Assembly (NCBI GenBank): GCA_022410635.1
Contig: JAJVDF010000465.1
Span: 990,331 to 1,054,330 of the forward strand
Length of the DNA stretch: 64,000 bases
From: Tretioscincus oriximinensis
Lineage: Eukaryota; Chordata; Lepidosauria; Squamata; Gymnophthalmidae
Direction of reading: 5' to 3'
Both the position numbers and the translations under genes were made by a program. The notes beneath the pieces are model-generated. The model searched no databases. It was given only the letters and a program-made list of their open reading frames with translations, and had not been told where the DNA came from. Of the stretch, positions 1-11,165 are shown piece after piece. Within the stretch, counting starts at the first letter, position 1, and each line of letters starts with the position of its first letter.

Positions 1-750
1 TGTACTGAATGTATTTTGTACTTTTCAGGCTAGGTGTACCTGGTGCCTGAGCCATACATGAAGAGCTTGTGAGGATGCAGCAAGCTTTGAACACATAAAC
101 TGTAAGGTTTGTTTGCTTCTCGGGGACTCCCTAAGCACAGGGAGGTTCTCTCTGCCTATGGCAGGCATAATTTTATTTATTTTTGTCTTGTTCCACAGGA
201 AAGCCCTGGGAGGTGGGTAGGAAGATTTAAAAAAATACTTTGTGTGTGTGGTGTGTGAAATTTTAATTCAGTGAGTTAAGGCTACCAGAAAAAAGCAGGA
301 CACCAGGCTTGCATCCTTAATGGATGTGAGAAAGAAGAAATTTCAGCAGCAATTTCATCTGCTGAAATTTCCTATTTGTCATAAGATGCACTACTACTAT
401 CTTCCTTTTTTCAGATAATCCTTTGGGGANCCGAGATCTCCAGATATTTATTTAAAATATTTATTGTTAATATTAAAAAAAATCTATATAACAAAAATAC
501 AGTATTTTTTAAAAATTTGATAACAACAACAAAAACTACTTTTAGGAAATAACAGTTCTAACTAAAATGCCTACTAGAATGGCTTGGGCAATAATTAATT
601 CATAAAACGGCACTGAAAAGATTAATGGGGGCCCATGTGGTGGAACTCTTCAATTATTTTGGACATCTAAGGTCACATTCCAAAAATACATCATCACAAG
701 AGCAGCTTTATTANAAATATATGATAAAAAAAAGATTTTACAAGGTGTCC
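1..750. other. intergenic, nothing recognised
   Basis: AT-rich sequence with short A/T runs. I see no conserved reading frame, RNA gene or classifiable repeat. By synteny it should lie between FOS and JDP2, but no FOS exon is visible. Confidence 0.5.
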
Positions 751-919
751 AGCGTCTAGGGCTTTTTCTGCATTGGGTCTTATTCCAGATTATATCCTGG
801 AATAGGGACCTGCCATCCGCATGTTAGAGCACACTATTACACATCCTCCACTAGGGCATGTTGTAATTTGTACCATCATGGGAATAGCGAGTTATAATCC
901 AGAATAAGGTCCAATGCAG
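751..919. repeat. inverted-repeat interspersed element, copy 1
   Basis: Positions 768-795 and 892-919 are near-perfect reverse complements (28-nt arms starting CTGCATTGG). The left part resembles sequences at 5725-5842 and 48511-48612, so this is an interspersed family with fold-back structure. It looks like a non-autonomous DNA element, but no target duplication was found and the family is not identified. Confidence 0.45.
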
Positions 920-1449
920 ATATCTTTTAAAGCGCATTTGCATTGTTGCATTGCAGTCTCTGAGAAATCCGTGGGTAGAGCTGGCATTTGCTTTGACAGC
1001 AACTCTCACATACAGGATTTCTTTACGTATTTGTGCAACCTGATCATGAAATGAAAGGTTCTCAGCACTTCCAGACCAACCACACACCCCTTCACAGGAG
1101 ATTCTATTTTTTAAAATTCATATTAAAAGCTAGCCTTATTACCTAATAATATTTGCAGGATTAAAATATTACAGTAATATTAAAGCCTATTAGCAATTTT
1201 TAAAGCCTGAAACGCTCAAGGGGCCACAAAGTTGAACAGAAACATTTTTCATTTTTTCTGGGGCCTGATCTCTATATTCTATTTCTTGCACTTTGGAGGC
1301 TATTTTACCTTCTGTCCGCCCCACGGAACCATGTATTTCCAGCATTCCATTCATTCTAAAGGTCTTTACTGCAAATAGCCACCACATTTCATACGATGTA
1401 GCAGCCTCCATTTTGTAAAGTCCAAAAGAAAGCTCCCTCCGGAGCATGA

Positions 1450-1655
1450 GTGTGTAAATTGGAAAATGCTTATTAGCTGTTGGCTAGCAGAGAATGCCTG
1501 GGAATTGTATGTGGGCTTGCAAAGAATGCTGGGGATTGTAATCATGCAAGTGCAGCAGTGATTTCTAGGGCTTGTGATGTCACGAGAATTGCCATGATGT
1601 GTTGAGGACAGAGAGGGAGAATGTAGGTAAATGGGGTCATATTGTGAATGTGTTA
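1450..1655 (+). repeat. unclassified interspersed repeat, copy 1
   Basis: This stretch aligns over about 200 bases with the reverse complement of 41255-41490. Shared blocks include GCAGAGAATG, a GGGAATT core and GTGTTGAGGA-like sequence in the same order. It has no coding potential in either copy, and the class is unknown. Confidence 0.45.
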
Positions 1656-1881
1656 CTTTTTTTTTTTTTTTAGAAAAAAGTAATTTAAAACTTTTATTGT
1701 GGAAGCAGCCTAAAGCTAGTGAGGAGGCTTGCGATGTGTTCCCCCATGACATCTTAAATGGATGGACTGATCAGGGAAAGCTTTTCAAATTTTGATAAGA
1801 TTAGCCCAGGATGAGTCAATTTTTCAGATTACTGGATCCAAAACTATTTAGGGTCATAAATTAAAAGTTGGTGTAGAAAGA

Positions 1882-2146
1882 GGAGGAGAATTGAGTTTTA
1901 TACTCCACTTTTCTCACCGAAGGGACTGAAAATGGCTTATAAGCTTATTTTTAGCCCAAGAGCTTATATTCTATCTTCCCCACTATGTGTGATGGTCCCC
2001 ATTTATCTAATCACAATTTCTTGCTTTCAAGTAACTGGGTCAGTAGATGGCACACACCCTTCTCCACAGCCGACCCAGAGTTTGGAACTTGGTATCTCTG
2101 ATGGAAACACCAGGGCTCCTAACCGCTGTACCACTGGGCCTCTGTA
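1882..2146 (-). mobile_element. tRNA-derived SINE (family A), diverged
   Basis: Read on the minus strand, a decayed tRNA-like head (near 2146) leads into a body and a tail with the elements CTTTTCTCACC, GGGACT and TTATACTCC in reversed order. It matches the better copies at 19411-19718 and 56078-56390. It is old and clearly non-functional. Confidence 0.6.
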
Positions 2147-2149
2147 GTA

Positions 2150-2953
2150 GTGCTTTCCGATCAGGAATTATGAAAAGTTACCCTGGTTGCAATATTCTGC
2201 CCTAGATGATTCTGTGGATTGTCTTCAAAGCAGCTTTACCATAACGTTGGTTAATACAGAGAGTTCATAGGGACAGGAAGGAAATCGTATTTACGCCAAT
2301 GACATCTTAATCACAGTCCTCTATCAGCTTCAAAATGAATTGGCCTTTTAAGAAAACCTACAGCCTGTATTTTTTATAAGGCAAATGAACCTCCATCAAA
2401 GTCTGACTATTCTATTCTTTCTTAGAACCACACCTGTCTGGTAATGCTAAACCACATGAACTGAATGTGATTCAGTTGTGCCTGACTCCTGGTTGACTTC
2501 TATGGAGAAACTGATGGTGCAACTGGTAACCAGTTTAACCTACCACAGAGCTTTAACTACCAGATGACAGAAATGGCAGCCAATGCAGGAGGAAGAGCCA
2601 CTGGTACGTCGTCTGTCCGGCTCTGTACTCCTTACCTTTTAGTAATATGGATTAACAGAGAATTTATATTAACAGAGCTGTTTATAGTATTCGGGCTATG
2701 TGTAGCTCCGAGTATTTTTAGATTATACATCAGGCTATTTGCTCCCATAACAACCTAGGGAGTGTGATTAGGTGAGGAGGTTCTTGTCAGAAACCCTGTG
2801 GCCAATGTGAAAACAAGAAGACCCTCTGTGAGTACAGCAAGTTCTAGATCTGGACTACAATGTCTCAAGTAATGGTGCATTTGTTACCTATTTCTGCTTT
2901 TAAGCTGTTCATAGAATGAAAGGTTCAGAAATAGGNTTATTATTATTATTATT
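2150..2953. other. intergenic, nothing recognised
   Basis: No conserved reading frame, RNA gene or familiar repeat was seen, apart from a short TTA microsatellite at 2936-2953 next to the following insertion. Confidence 0.45.
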
Positions 2954-3106
2954 AGAAATAGGCAGATTATTGTATTTTATTGTATGACTTGTATTATTGT
3001 GTGATATGTTGGGTTCAACATATATATGTGTATTATCAATGTATTGTCATACTTATATATATCAATAAAAATTTATTTTAAAAAAAAAAGAAATAGGCAG
3101 ATTATT
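2954..3106 (+). mobile_element. 117-bp poly(A) retro-insertion with 18-bp target duplication
   Basis: The 18-base sequence AGAAATAGGCAGATTATT occurs at 2954-2971 and again at 3089-3106. Between them lie 117 bp ending in a pure A tract, with AATAAA at 3064-3069. These are the hallmarks of LINE (L1-type) target-primed reverse transcription. The insert is AT-rich and probably the 3' end of an L1 or another transcript truncated at its 5' end; its source is not identified. Confidence 0.75.
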
Positions 3107-3929
3107 TATTCCTGCAGTCATCTGGAAATGTTCTCCATAACAAGTGCAGAAAGGGAGCCACCAAAGAAAAAGAAAATAGACCAGTATACAGAAGTCAGGA
3201 GTGTCAACTTCTAAGGCATTTGTTTGACATCAGATTGTGTGGCAGAAGCAGAAGCAACCACATGTGATTCTGATTTGAATTCTAATTCACATCTGACTAG
3301 TTGCCTAAAAATTCCAGTAGCAATGGAAATATTTGCTGGCCAGAATACTGATTCTCAAGACTTCAAGGAGTTTTAGAATATGGATGACATCCAGAATCCT
3401 GTCAGATGCAGAAACGGAAGAGTCAATGGCCTTGGACACCCATTTACTTGTAAACTTACTTCAAATCTCAAGAATGATTTAATCAGTTTTTTCTTAACAA
3501 AACATGGGGGGAGGGGCAGATTACAATCTGTTCAAAACTGAAGGTTTAAAAGCAAATGTGTGACCAGGGGCAGTAATAACTTTACATTGGCCACAACAGT
3601 GTGGAAATGGAGTGAGAACAGCAGCCTCCCAAGGCACTTCTAATCTAACTGTAAACATTGACTTAACAAGCAATGTGAATGTAAGCAATATTTTGAATGG
3701 AGAAGAGTAAGAAGAGCAATCTCATTGTTTGGCTAAATGCTCCACTTAGTGTTTTGGTTATGTAATCTGGAAATATTTGACTATTTCTCATAATGTCTTA
3801 GCCTGCAGAAACACCCAGTTCTGCCACTAGACTCCNACTGTGTTATCAGTAAGCCAGCTTGTAGCTCTAAAAGATATAACTTAAGGGGACTTTATTTCCC
3901 ACCCCCCTTATTATAGATATTGTGAAAGA
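3107..3929. other. intergenic, nothing recognised
   Basis: No gene or classifiable repeat is visible. Composition is unremarkable. Confidence 0.4.
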
Positions 3930-4455
3930 AAATAACAAGAACACTTTCTANCTGAAACAACAAATAAGGGTTTATTTAAAATACAACTGAGGATGGAAAA
4001 ATAAAGATTGGGAACAGAACAGCCTCACACGAGCACTATCCCTTTAAGAACTTTCAAAGAGCAAAATACATAGAACCAGTCAGCATTCTTTTCTATTTAA
4101 AGAGACACACACTTGTAGTAGCAATGAGGACACCAAGTTAAAACCACTTCTCTCAGCCCCTTCCTGGCTTCCTCACTTGCCAGACCTACGTCCTAGTTCT
4201 ACCCCTCAGGTGCCAACCCAGGGCAGACCCCGTCAGCTTCACCCCTCAAGCTACATGCAAGCCAAGAAAGGCCAAGCGCCCTGGCTCTACCTGCTTTTAC
4301 AGGGGTAGCCAGAGTGTTCTTTGAGGCCTGATTTGCTATTCCCCAGGCCTCCTTCCCCCTCCCAACGAGAAGCAGGGAAGCCACGCCTCCTCTCAGGGCT
4401 GCTGTTCTCCCTCCCCTAAGGAAAACAGAACCATACCAAATAAAATACAAACCTT
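3930..4455 (-). mobile_element. LTR-like repeat, copy 1
   Basis: The right half (about 4340-4455) matches the right part of the element at 33783-34499: both carry GGAAGCCACGCC followed by a pyrimidine-rich stretch and an ACAAACCTTTT end. The left half in both is A-rich with TTTATT-type motifs, which read as poly(A)-signal-like on the minus strand. Length and composition suggest a solo LTR. The ends are not defined and no protein-coding part is present. Confidence 0.4.
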
Positions 4456-5354
4456 TTTTATAAACAAGAATGCCACAGCTACCTACTGCAGAAGGTGTCT
4501 GTTGTGAAGAGAAGAATAGAAGGTTATGTAAGCTGCTTTGATTTCTTTTGGTAACGGGGGTTTGCTCACCACGTTATTAAGATGCCTGCACAATTAATAT
4601 ATCACGTATGGTGAACCCTGACACTTTGGGTTGAGAAAATTGGGGTATAAAAACTGACTCTTCTTTTTCTTCTTTCCTAGGAGCAAAACACAAAAGATGA
4701 TGGGCCTTACTCATGGGTAGATTGGATTGGAAGTACTTTTGCAACCCTTAGTGAGCCTTGTTCCTTTTCAGTATAGACTAGTCTTTTTTTTTTTACTAAA
4801 CCCTATTCCTGGAGACTGAAGATAGTCTAACATAAAGCTATTACTGCAACAACAGTCAGTGCACATTTACATGGGATTGTGCCCCATTATCCAGATTCAA
4901 ATATGTATGGGATAAAAGCTACAATGCAGAATAATTGTCATTTCTAGTATTTACTACATACTTTCTCCTCACATGAAAAACTATTNAGTCATTCCAACAT
5001 TATTAACTCCAGTTCTCATAGATTCTTTATAGTTTTTGTTTCTCCCATGAAATGTTTTATCTCTTTCTATTTCTCAAATAAGCTTTTCCCTATCTAAATA
5101 AAACAAAACTACACTCTGTGATGATACGAGAAAAGAGACATTTAATGAAATGCTAATGTTGGATCATATTTTACAAAGAATGGTTTTTGGCTTATTTTCT
5201 TTTTCTTCCATCTGCTATGCTGTTCCTAAAGGGTATAAACTTAAAAAACATTGTGATTTTTCATCATTTATCCATACATTAAATTTTTGCCAAAATAAAA
5301 TCCTATTCCAACAGAATATGCAAGAAAGATGTGGGGAATTTAGTAATAGAGTCT
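4456..5354. other. intergenic, nothing recognised
   Basis: AT-rich. A pyrimidine tract plus AG near 4660-4680 resembles a splice acceptor, but no coding exon follows it. No repeat was recognised. Confidence 0.4.
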
Positions 5355-5522
5355 TCTCACCCNAAGGGACTTTGAGCGGCTTACAAGGTTATTTCTCACC
5401 CAAAGGCTGAAACTAAGGCCAGCAGAGGGCGCTCACCCCTTTTCACAGCCGAACCCAGGGCTTTGAACTCCAATATCTCTGTTGGAACAGTTAAGCTCTT
5501 AACCTCTGCACCAGCCTGCCTT
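5355..5522 (-). mobile_element. tRNA-derived SINE (family A), partial
   Basis: The minus-strand tail (TCTCACC, AAGGGACT, CGGCTTACAAGG in plus orientation) and a decayed tRNA-like head are recognisable. The middle is deleted relative to full copies of about 310 bp, such as 19411-19718. Confidence 0.55.
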
Positions 5523-5559
5523 ACTAGTGACCCTGCTGGCTGGAGTTGCAGCAAACTGC

Positions 5560-5692
5560 AATATAACTTTTGCTGGAAGTCTTCAAACAAAGGCTGAGCA
5601 GCCATCTGTCTGGGATGGTTTAGTGAATCCTGCACTGAGCATGGGGTTGGCCCCAATGACCCTGGAGGTCCCTTCCAACTCTATGATTTCAT
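5560..5692 (+). mobile_element. CR1 LINE 3' tail fragment
   Basis: It contains the characteristic sauropsid CR1 3' end: GGGATGGTTTAG, a GATGACCCTGGAGGTC-type segment, CTTCCAACTCTATGATTTC and an octamer-like terminus. The same segment occurs at 58785-58885. No ORF2 coding sequence is left. Confidence 0.75.
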
Positions 5693-5724
5693 GAACAACA
5701 TATAGAAACATATTTGGCAACCTT

Positions 5725-5842
5725 GCGACTAGGCCCTTCCTGCCCTGGGTCTTATTTGCAAGTTACATCCCTATATTTGGACTTGCCAAATGGAAGGTCT
5801 CAGTTCTAGGATATAATCCAGTGCAGAAAAGGTCATAGTACT
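5725..5842. repeat. inverted-repeat interspersed element, copy 2
   Basis: This matches the 751-919 element: CTGGGTCTTATT at the left and ATAATCCAGTGCAG as a reversed copy at the right. Divergence is high. Confidence 0.35.
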
Positions 5843-6869
5843 TTCCTGTTCACCAGATTTCTTGGTGCATAAAAATAATCAGCATCCTTGGAATGATTCT
5901 TTCCATAGTCATTAAACAATTAAAGTTGCCTTTTGAACTAATGGTGTAACTGCTTTCCTAACGGTCGTCCTTCATGATAACTGGGGCCCTGCACATCAGA
6001 GATGTTATTTTTCGGCTGTATTGTTGTAAATGGCCCAAACACTGTAATCTAAAAACCTTCTTAGTGCTCTGATGATTGTTTAGCAATTGTCCTGGTGCTG
6101 AAAATAGCTCCCACTAGATGAGAATTCTGGAACTCAAGGGATGTCAACCATTGACACGAATTGGTTTTGTAGCCTGCAGAAGCCCCACAAGAGGAGTCGG
6201 ATAGAGGCTGATCTTGACAGTGATGAATGAAGATTAGGAGNAACGAGTAAGTGCTAAATATTTATTTATACTTATACCCCGTCCAACCTCGAAGCAAGCA
6301 CCCAGCATGAAGTGCTCCAAAATAAAGTAGAATAGCCAACGTATGTCTAGGTTTGATTACTGTGGATAAGAAGTGGATAATACAATTATGTGTGTACTGC
6401 TGCTGTGTATAGAGATGACAATCTGCAACATTTACAGCAGCATAGAGACCTTCAAGGGAATTCTGGATGATCAATAACAGGAATGGAGAAAGTCTCTTCC
6501 TAATAACACACAAGGAGCTCTGCTGGATCAGGCCTTAGCAATGGCCCACCAATGACTCCTGGGCATTCTCAGGCAGAAGAGGAAGCAAACCCTTCATCTG
6601 CTCTCAACTTTCAGCAAATGGCCTTCAGGGGGGGGGGCAGCACCTGGGCACCCATTCTAAGAGTCTCTTGGCCTCCATGAAGGTCCCTAATCTGCTCCTA
6701 AAGCCAAGTAGGCTGGTTGCTGCCGCCGCCTCTTCTGGAAGGGAATTGTGCAGGTGGGCGCCCCTTGGATAAAGAAAACACTTGCAGAGCAGGTGAGGGG
6801 TGAAATGTTAAGCCTGCAAACCGTGGCTTCCTCCTCCTCTTCCTCCCCAGCTGCCCAGCTCATCCTGCC
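5843..6869. other. intergenic, JDP2-proximal
   Basis: There is no gene. A short L2/SINE-type tail on the minus strand is visible at about 6255-6300 (ATTTATTTATACTTATACCCC). The rest is unassigned. GC content rises towards the CpG island to the right. Confidence 0.4.
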
Positions 6870-7137
6870 CCTGAGTCTGACTCCTTTTCTGCCCGGCTCG
6901 ATTGTCTCCTTCTCCACATTCCAGAGGCTGGAGGCGCCTACTCTGTGTGTCCCTCTCAGGCTCTGAAGCTGAAAGGGGAGCCCGGAAGCCCCGCCCTCTG
7001 GACTGGAAGCCCCCCGTGCTCAGGGGGCTCCGCTTCCCCCCACTTTCCCTGACGCGGAAGGCAGTTTTGGGTGCTGCGATGCTGCTGCTGCTGCTGCCAG
7101 AAGTAGAGGAAAAGTCGCCGCTGGCAGCAGGGGGAAC

Positions 7138-7202
7138 GGGGGGGGGGGGGGGGTCGGACTTGGGGGGGGCGCCCACCCGGGCATCGTGGGCCCCCCCCCC
7201 AG

Positions 7203-7239
<37 letters not shown>

Positions 7240-7294
7240 TTGCCGTCCGGGGCGGGCAGCCGGGCCGGTTCCGCATTCCCGACCCCCCCCCCCC
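7138..7294. repeat. G-run and C-run block upstream of JDP2 TATA box
   Basis: Uninterrupted runs are G16 at 7138-7153, G8 at 7162-7169, C10 at 7191-7200, C37 at 7203-7239 and C12 at 7283-7294. G-runs and C-runs on one strand can pair as a hairpin or form G-quadruplex and i-motif structures. Run lengths may carry assembly error. Confidence 0.8.
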
Positions 7295-7304
7295 GGCCAG
7301 GCCG

Positions 7305-7311
7305 TATATAA
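7305..7311 (+). promoter_or_regulatory. JDP2: TATA box of JDP2
   Basis: TATATAA lies in a GC-rich context, which predicts transcription starting roughly at 7335-7342. It is upstream of the putative 5' UTR exon and in the right orientation for JDP2. No transcript data support the exact start. Confidence 0.6.
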
Positions 7312-7335
7312 CCGGGGCTGATGCAACCCACCCAG

Positions 7336-7655
7336 CCGTCCGAGGAGGAGGCGGAGGGAGCCTGCAGCAGCGGCGGCGGCAAGGAGGGTCGGGATCCATT
7401 TGCAGCCACGGCGGGGTCCGCCGGCGCCGCCCGGGCGCTCCTGGGGCTGTGGTGGGGGCAACTCTGCCCGGGCCGGAGCGCCTGCAGGCTCACCGCGCGG
7501 GGCCTCCTCCTNCTGCTGCTGCTGCTGGGCTGGAGCGAGGCCGAGGGCGGCGCCCGGGGCTGGGTAGCGACCCCGTGCCGCTGAGCGTGCGGCTTCTCTC
7601 CGCCGCCTGCCGCTGCCGCCGGGGCCCTGGGGCCGCCGTGGTCGCCGTCAGCTCG
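7336..7655 (+). other. JDP2: JDP2 exon 1, 5' UTR (predicted)
   Basis: This is the predicted noncoding first exon, from about 30 bp downstream of the TATA box to a splice donor. Two candidate donors overlap: GTGGGT after 7655 and GTACGG after 7659. The interval contains no ATG, and neither do the 23 noncoding bases at the start of exon 2 (20299-20321), so the spliced leader has no ATG-initiated upstream reading frame. Exon limits are inferred from sequence signals, and alternative first exons are possible. Confidence 0.5.
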
Positions 7656-8539
7656 GTGGGTACGGAAGCCGCGAGGGGCGGGCGCGGGAGGGAGGGAGGG
7701 AGGGAAAGTACGGGGAGAAGAAAGGGGCGGCGGCAGCCACGGATCCATCCCCCGCCGCCAACCCGGACGCCCCGTGCTGCCGCCTGCTTGCCGAGGTCCG
7801 GCTCTGCGGTGGGGGCAGAAGAGCTTCCGCGGGGCCGCCGCCGCCTCCTGGGCCCCGTTCCCCAGCGCGGAGGGCGGGGGGCGCCTGGGGGCTGCAGCTG
7901 CTGGAAGTGCTCTGGGCGCCTTTCGGGGTTTCTCCTGCTCCCCCACCAGGTTGGTTCCGCTGCCCTTCCGTGGGGCTCGGCAGGGGGCGCTGGTGGGGGG
8001 CGGGGAAGAGCCAGGCGGAGGGGCAACTATGGCAGGATGGTTTGGAAAACAGCCCCCAGGGGGCTGAGGGGACTCCGAATAGCTGAGATTAATTCATTAC
8101 GAAGCAGAAAGAGAAGAATTTGAGAATCCCCCTGCGCGCACTCACACACCGGAGCCTGATCCTGGCGTATAGCTCGCTGCATTGCTTGGCCGTCCATATG
8201 GCAGGGTAGACTTATGGCCTGCCAAAGTCTGCACCAGCATGTAGGCGGCAGGCTCCTGTTCCGAGATACAGCCCAGAATAAGGCTCCGTGGTGAGGCGCT
8301 TATCTCATGCTTAGGGGCCGCGAGGGGACCCTTCCCCACCTCCCTCTGGCTCAGGATCCTGCCTTGGATCTGGAATGGACCCAAGCGAGGGGTGAAGCCT
8401 CCAGGGCAGGTCCCTTGCCGCAAAGCCTCACCAGAAGCAGGTAGGTGACAACCTGCCATGTGGCCTGGGAGGAAGACTGGCACAGGGGTCTTCTTAAAGG
8501 GCTGCTGCCTTCTGATAACCAAGCAAAGGCATCCACATC

Positions 8540-8640
8540 TCCTTCTTTCCTTTTTCCTTCTTTCCTTTTTCCTCCCTTCTCTCCTTTCTTCCTTCTTTCC
8601 TTCCATTCTTTCCTTCTTTTGCTTGCTTCCTTTCTTTCCT
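8540..8640. repeat. CCTT/CTTT polypyrimidine tract
   Basis: About 100 bp of imperfect CTTC/CTTT repeats make an almost pure pyrimidine strand, just downstream of the CpG island in intron 1. The long minus-strand reading frames over it encode only Glu/Lys/Arg low-complexity sequence and are not genes. Confidence 0.85.
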
Positions 8641-10944
8641 CAGATTGCCTCATCATTTCTTCCTCCCCCGAGGTGGGTGGCAGCTGCNTGTTTCATTCTG
8701 ACCTTCACGATTTATATCTGCGGAGATGCCTTTGATGCAGGTGGGCTTGTGGCGCATGGCTGGCGGGCAGAAAGTAACTACTTTGATGGGGCTCTGTGGG
8801 GTCTTTCTTTCCCCACAGAAATGTGGGAAAGGGCCGCAGCAGGCAGGCCCCTGGTCTTAAGGACTCCAAATCAGCATTGAAATGCGGGCAATAAATAAAG
8901 GGAGGGAGGCCGCCCTCCTTCTGTGCATTGGGTATACTTGAAATGCAAGGACTTTACTGATGGGTTTACTATTAATTCTCACATAGGGTGTTTTTGCTGT
9001 GAGAAATCCTGTGTGACACCAGCCATATGTCACGTACCTGGGAAGTTGAAAAGGCAGCCTGGCTGTGGCTGAGGACACACCATTGCAATAGGAATTGCCT
9101 GAGGGAACTAGAAAAATGTTTTCAAAGGTTTGGAAGTTACACAGCTTNGGGCATGTTTGTTCCCCTGGCCACACCTTTTCTGGCACGTTAAGGTGGGCAT
9201 GCAGGTTATGTGGTATGAAGCACAACGGAAGCATCTTCTCCAGGAAGGGTTAGGGTTAGGTTTTCCTANGCCGTGTCCTATTAATCTGCATCTTAGTGGC
9301 AGTTGCTGTGAACTAAATGTTTTGATTTGATCCAGGAAGCCAATTCGTATGTTCTGAAGGCGACAGGAAGACTGTGTTCCTTTTTAATCAGTTTGGTTTT
9401 CATATACTGTGTTTTCTGTGTAGAGGCCAGCAGCCCTACTTATTATGGGAAGAGCCGTCAAAGCCCCTCTTGCTTCACAGCCAGAAATGCAGACTGCAGC
9501 AGGCCTTTTCCCCCTGTCTGGTGCTGGACAGCTATTTTGAATTTCCATCAGCTCTTATGAATGTATCTTAAAGGACAGAGGATATGGAAGTTGTAGGCCA
9601 CCACCACCTGGATGGCATTAGGGTAAGGGAAAGTTAACTCTGGCCCTGCAATGGAGAATAATAGCATCTTTATTCTCACGATGTTGATTTGTTCAGTGTT
9701 CCAATACACTCTGCTCTGAGCTCAGTGCTGGTAGCTTCAATTCCGTCTTGCTTCTGTTACTTCTTCCTCCTCTCTCTTGCGGAGGAAGAGGAGTCCCTTG
9801 AGGCAGAGGAAATGGGACGATTCTGGAGATGCTGAAACAGAAGGGCACAAAGTGAAGTTAGCTCACAGTACTCTGTGCTTATTCTAGAAGGTATTTTCTC
9901 TCCTTCAGCTTGTAGGGAAATATGTTGGAGAGCACATTGAAGGGAAGGAGAAATACCAAGGGGGAAAGTGAGTGAGAGAGGAAAGAGCAGGCAACAGCCA
10001 CATTATGTTTCCATTTTCCTTTAACGAAGGCCCTGTGGAGGTGTATTTGAAAACACAGGGTCTCCTATGCCCTCAAGGTGGGTGAGAACACTCTCTTGGC
10101 TGGCTCCAGGGCCATAGGCAATGTATGATGGCCAATGAAATAGGGCCTGGCTCATTCTGCTGCTTGTCTTGGCAGCTTGCTTCATGGCTTGTATTACCAG
10201 TCCTGGAACGCAACCACTGCCAGATTCCGTGTGTGCCTGTGTGTATGTGTGCTGGGGCTTTGGAGAGCTTAGTGGAGACAAATGCTTCACTGAGTGAGGC
10301 TAGGAATTTTTCAACTTGTTTCTTGAAGACAGCATGTAAATGATCTTCAGGCTGTTGCCAGAGGACTCCGCAGGGAACCTGAAAACTTGTGGGGGTGTCT
10401 GAGATACCAGTTGTTAGGATGTCAGATTCTTTGTGTAATGCTTGACAGTTCAAAATACCGTTTGTGTGAATGGGGAGCATGGCGGGGCCCAGAGCTTGCA
10501 GTCCAAATCCACTCTGCTTGCAAAGNGCATCGCTCGACTACCCCTGTGATTGCCTAGTTGGTTGGAGAGATTCAGAAGAGTTCCTGGCATGCTGGCTGCC
10601 TTTCTGTCCAGTGACATTTGACATTTATGCATCAGATGCCCTCAGGAAAAGATCTCTTTTGTTTCATAAACCACAGCAACTTTGGAATCGCAGTACTAGT
10701 GACCCCTTTCTATACCCCTTTCACTAAGTGAGCAGACTGTACGAACAGCAGTTGTTGCTGCAGTTTTGTGATGGAGAAGGCCAGATGGGAGTTTTTTTCA
10801 GACTTGTCCCAGTTTTGAGGTTGTTTTGCCATGTTACGCAATTCTGATTTAAACCTTAGCTCTTGATTGTGAGGGTGTCTGGGGATACCAGTCTTAGAAA
10901 GTCATTTATGACAGTGGTTATGGTAACGATGTCCATTTTAAGAA

Positions 10945-11165
10945 TAAGAATATCTTTTTTATACCCAGCCTTTTCACCCCAAGGAACTCGCAGCAGCTTA
11001 CAAGGATAGTTTTCACCCGAAGGATTACATCTGTTCTATCTTCCCCAACACATTTGTGGTGGTACCCATTAATCTATCTGCAGAGTACTTTCACAAAGTG
11101 CTTTTGAATAGCTGGGTTGGCTAAAGCTGAGGCTAGTAGACGATGATCACTCTTCTCCATGGCTG
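10945..11165 (-). mobile_element. tRNA-derived SINE (family A), partial
   Basis: The tail (TTATACCCAG, CTTTTCACCCC, CAGCTTACAAGG) and body (TCTATCTTCCCCA, GCTGGGTTGGCTAAAGC) match full copies. The tRNA-like head is missing or eroded. Confidence 0.6.

Larger units (their letters stand above)
6870..8060 (+). promoter_or_regulatory. JDP2: CpG island, JDP2 promoter region
   Basis: About 1.2 kb is strongly GC-rich with dense CpG, in contrast to AT-rich flanks. It holds GC boxes (for example GGGGCGGG at 7249-7256), a TATA box at 7305-7311 and CTG-repeat tracts at about 7081-7096 and 7512-7525. It lies upstream of the JDP2 coding exons in the same orientation, so it is read as the JDP2 promoter and exon 1 region. 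Long reading frames here on both strands are stop-poor GC artefacts. Confidence 0.75.

Noticed and set aside
4660..4700. Splice-acceptor-like pyrimidine tract with AG
   Set aside because: No open conserved coding sequence or donor follows, and no gene is expected on either strand here.
7321..7584. 87-codon frame starting with ATG at 7321
   Set aside because: The ATG lies only 10 bp after the TATA box, upstream of the expected transcription start. The product is not recognisable.
7020..7946. Long reading frames on both strands in the JDP2 CpG island (up to 308 codons)
   Set aside because: They encode Gly/Pro/Arg/Ala-rich low-complexity sequence, run through homopolymer tracts, overlap each other in several frames and match no family. 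GC-rich DNA has few stop codons.
9248..9260. Interstitial telomere repeat (GGTTAGGGTTAGG)
   Set aside because: Only two units, well within chance for this length of sequence.
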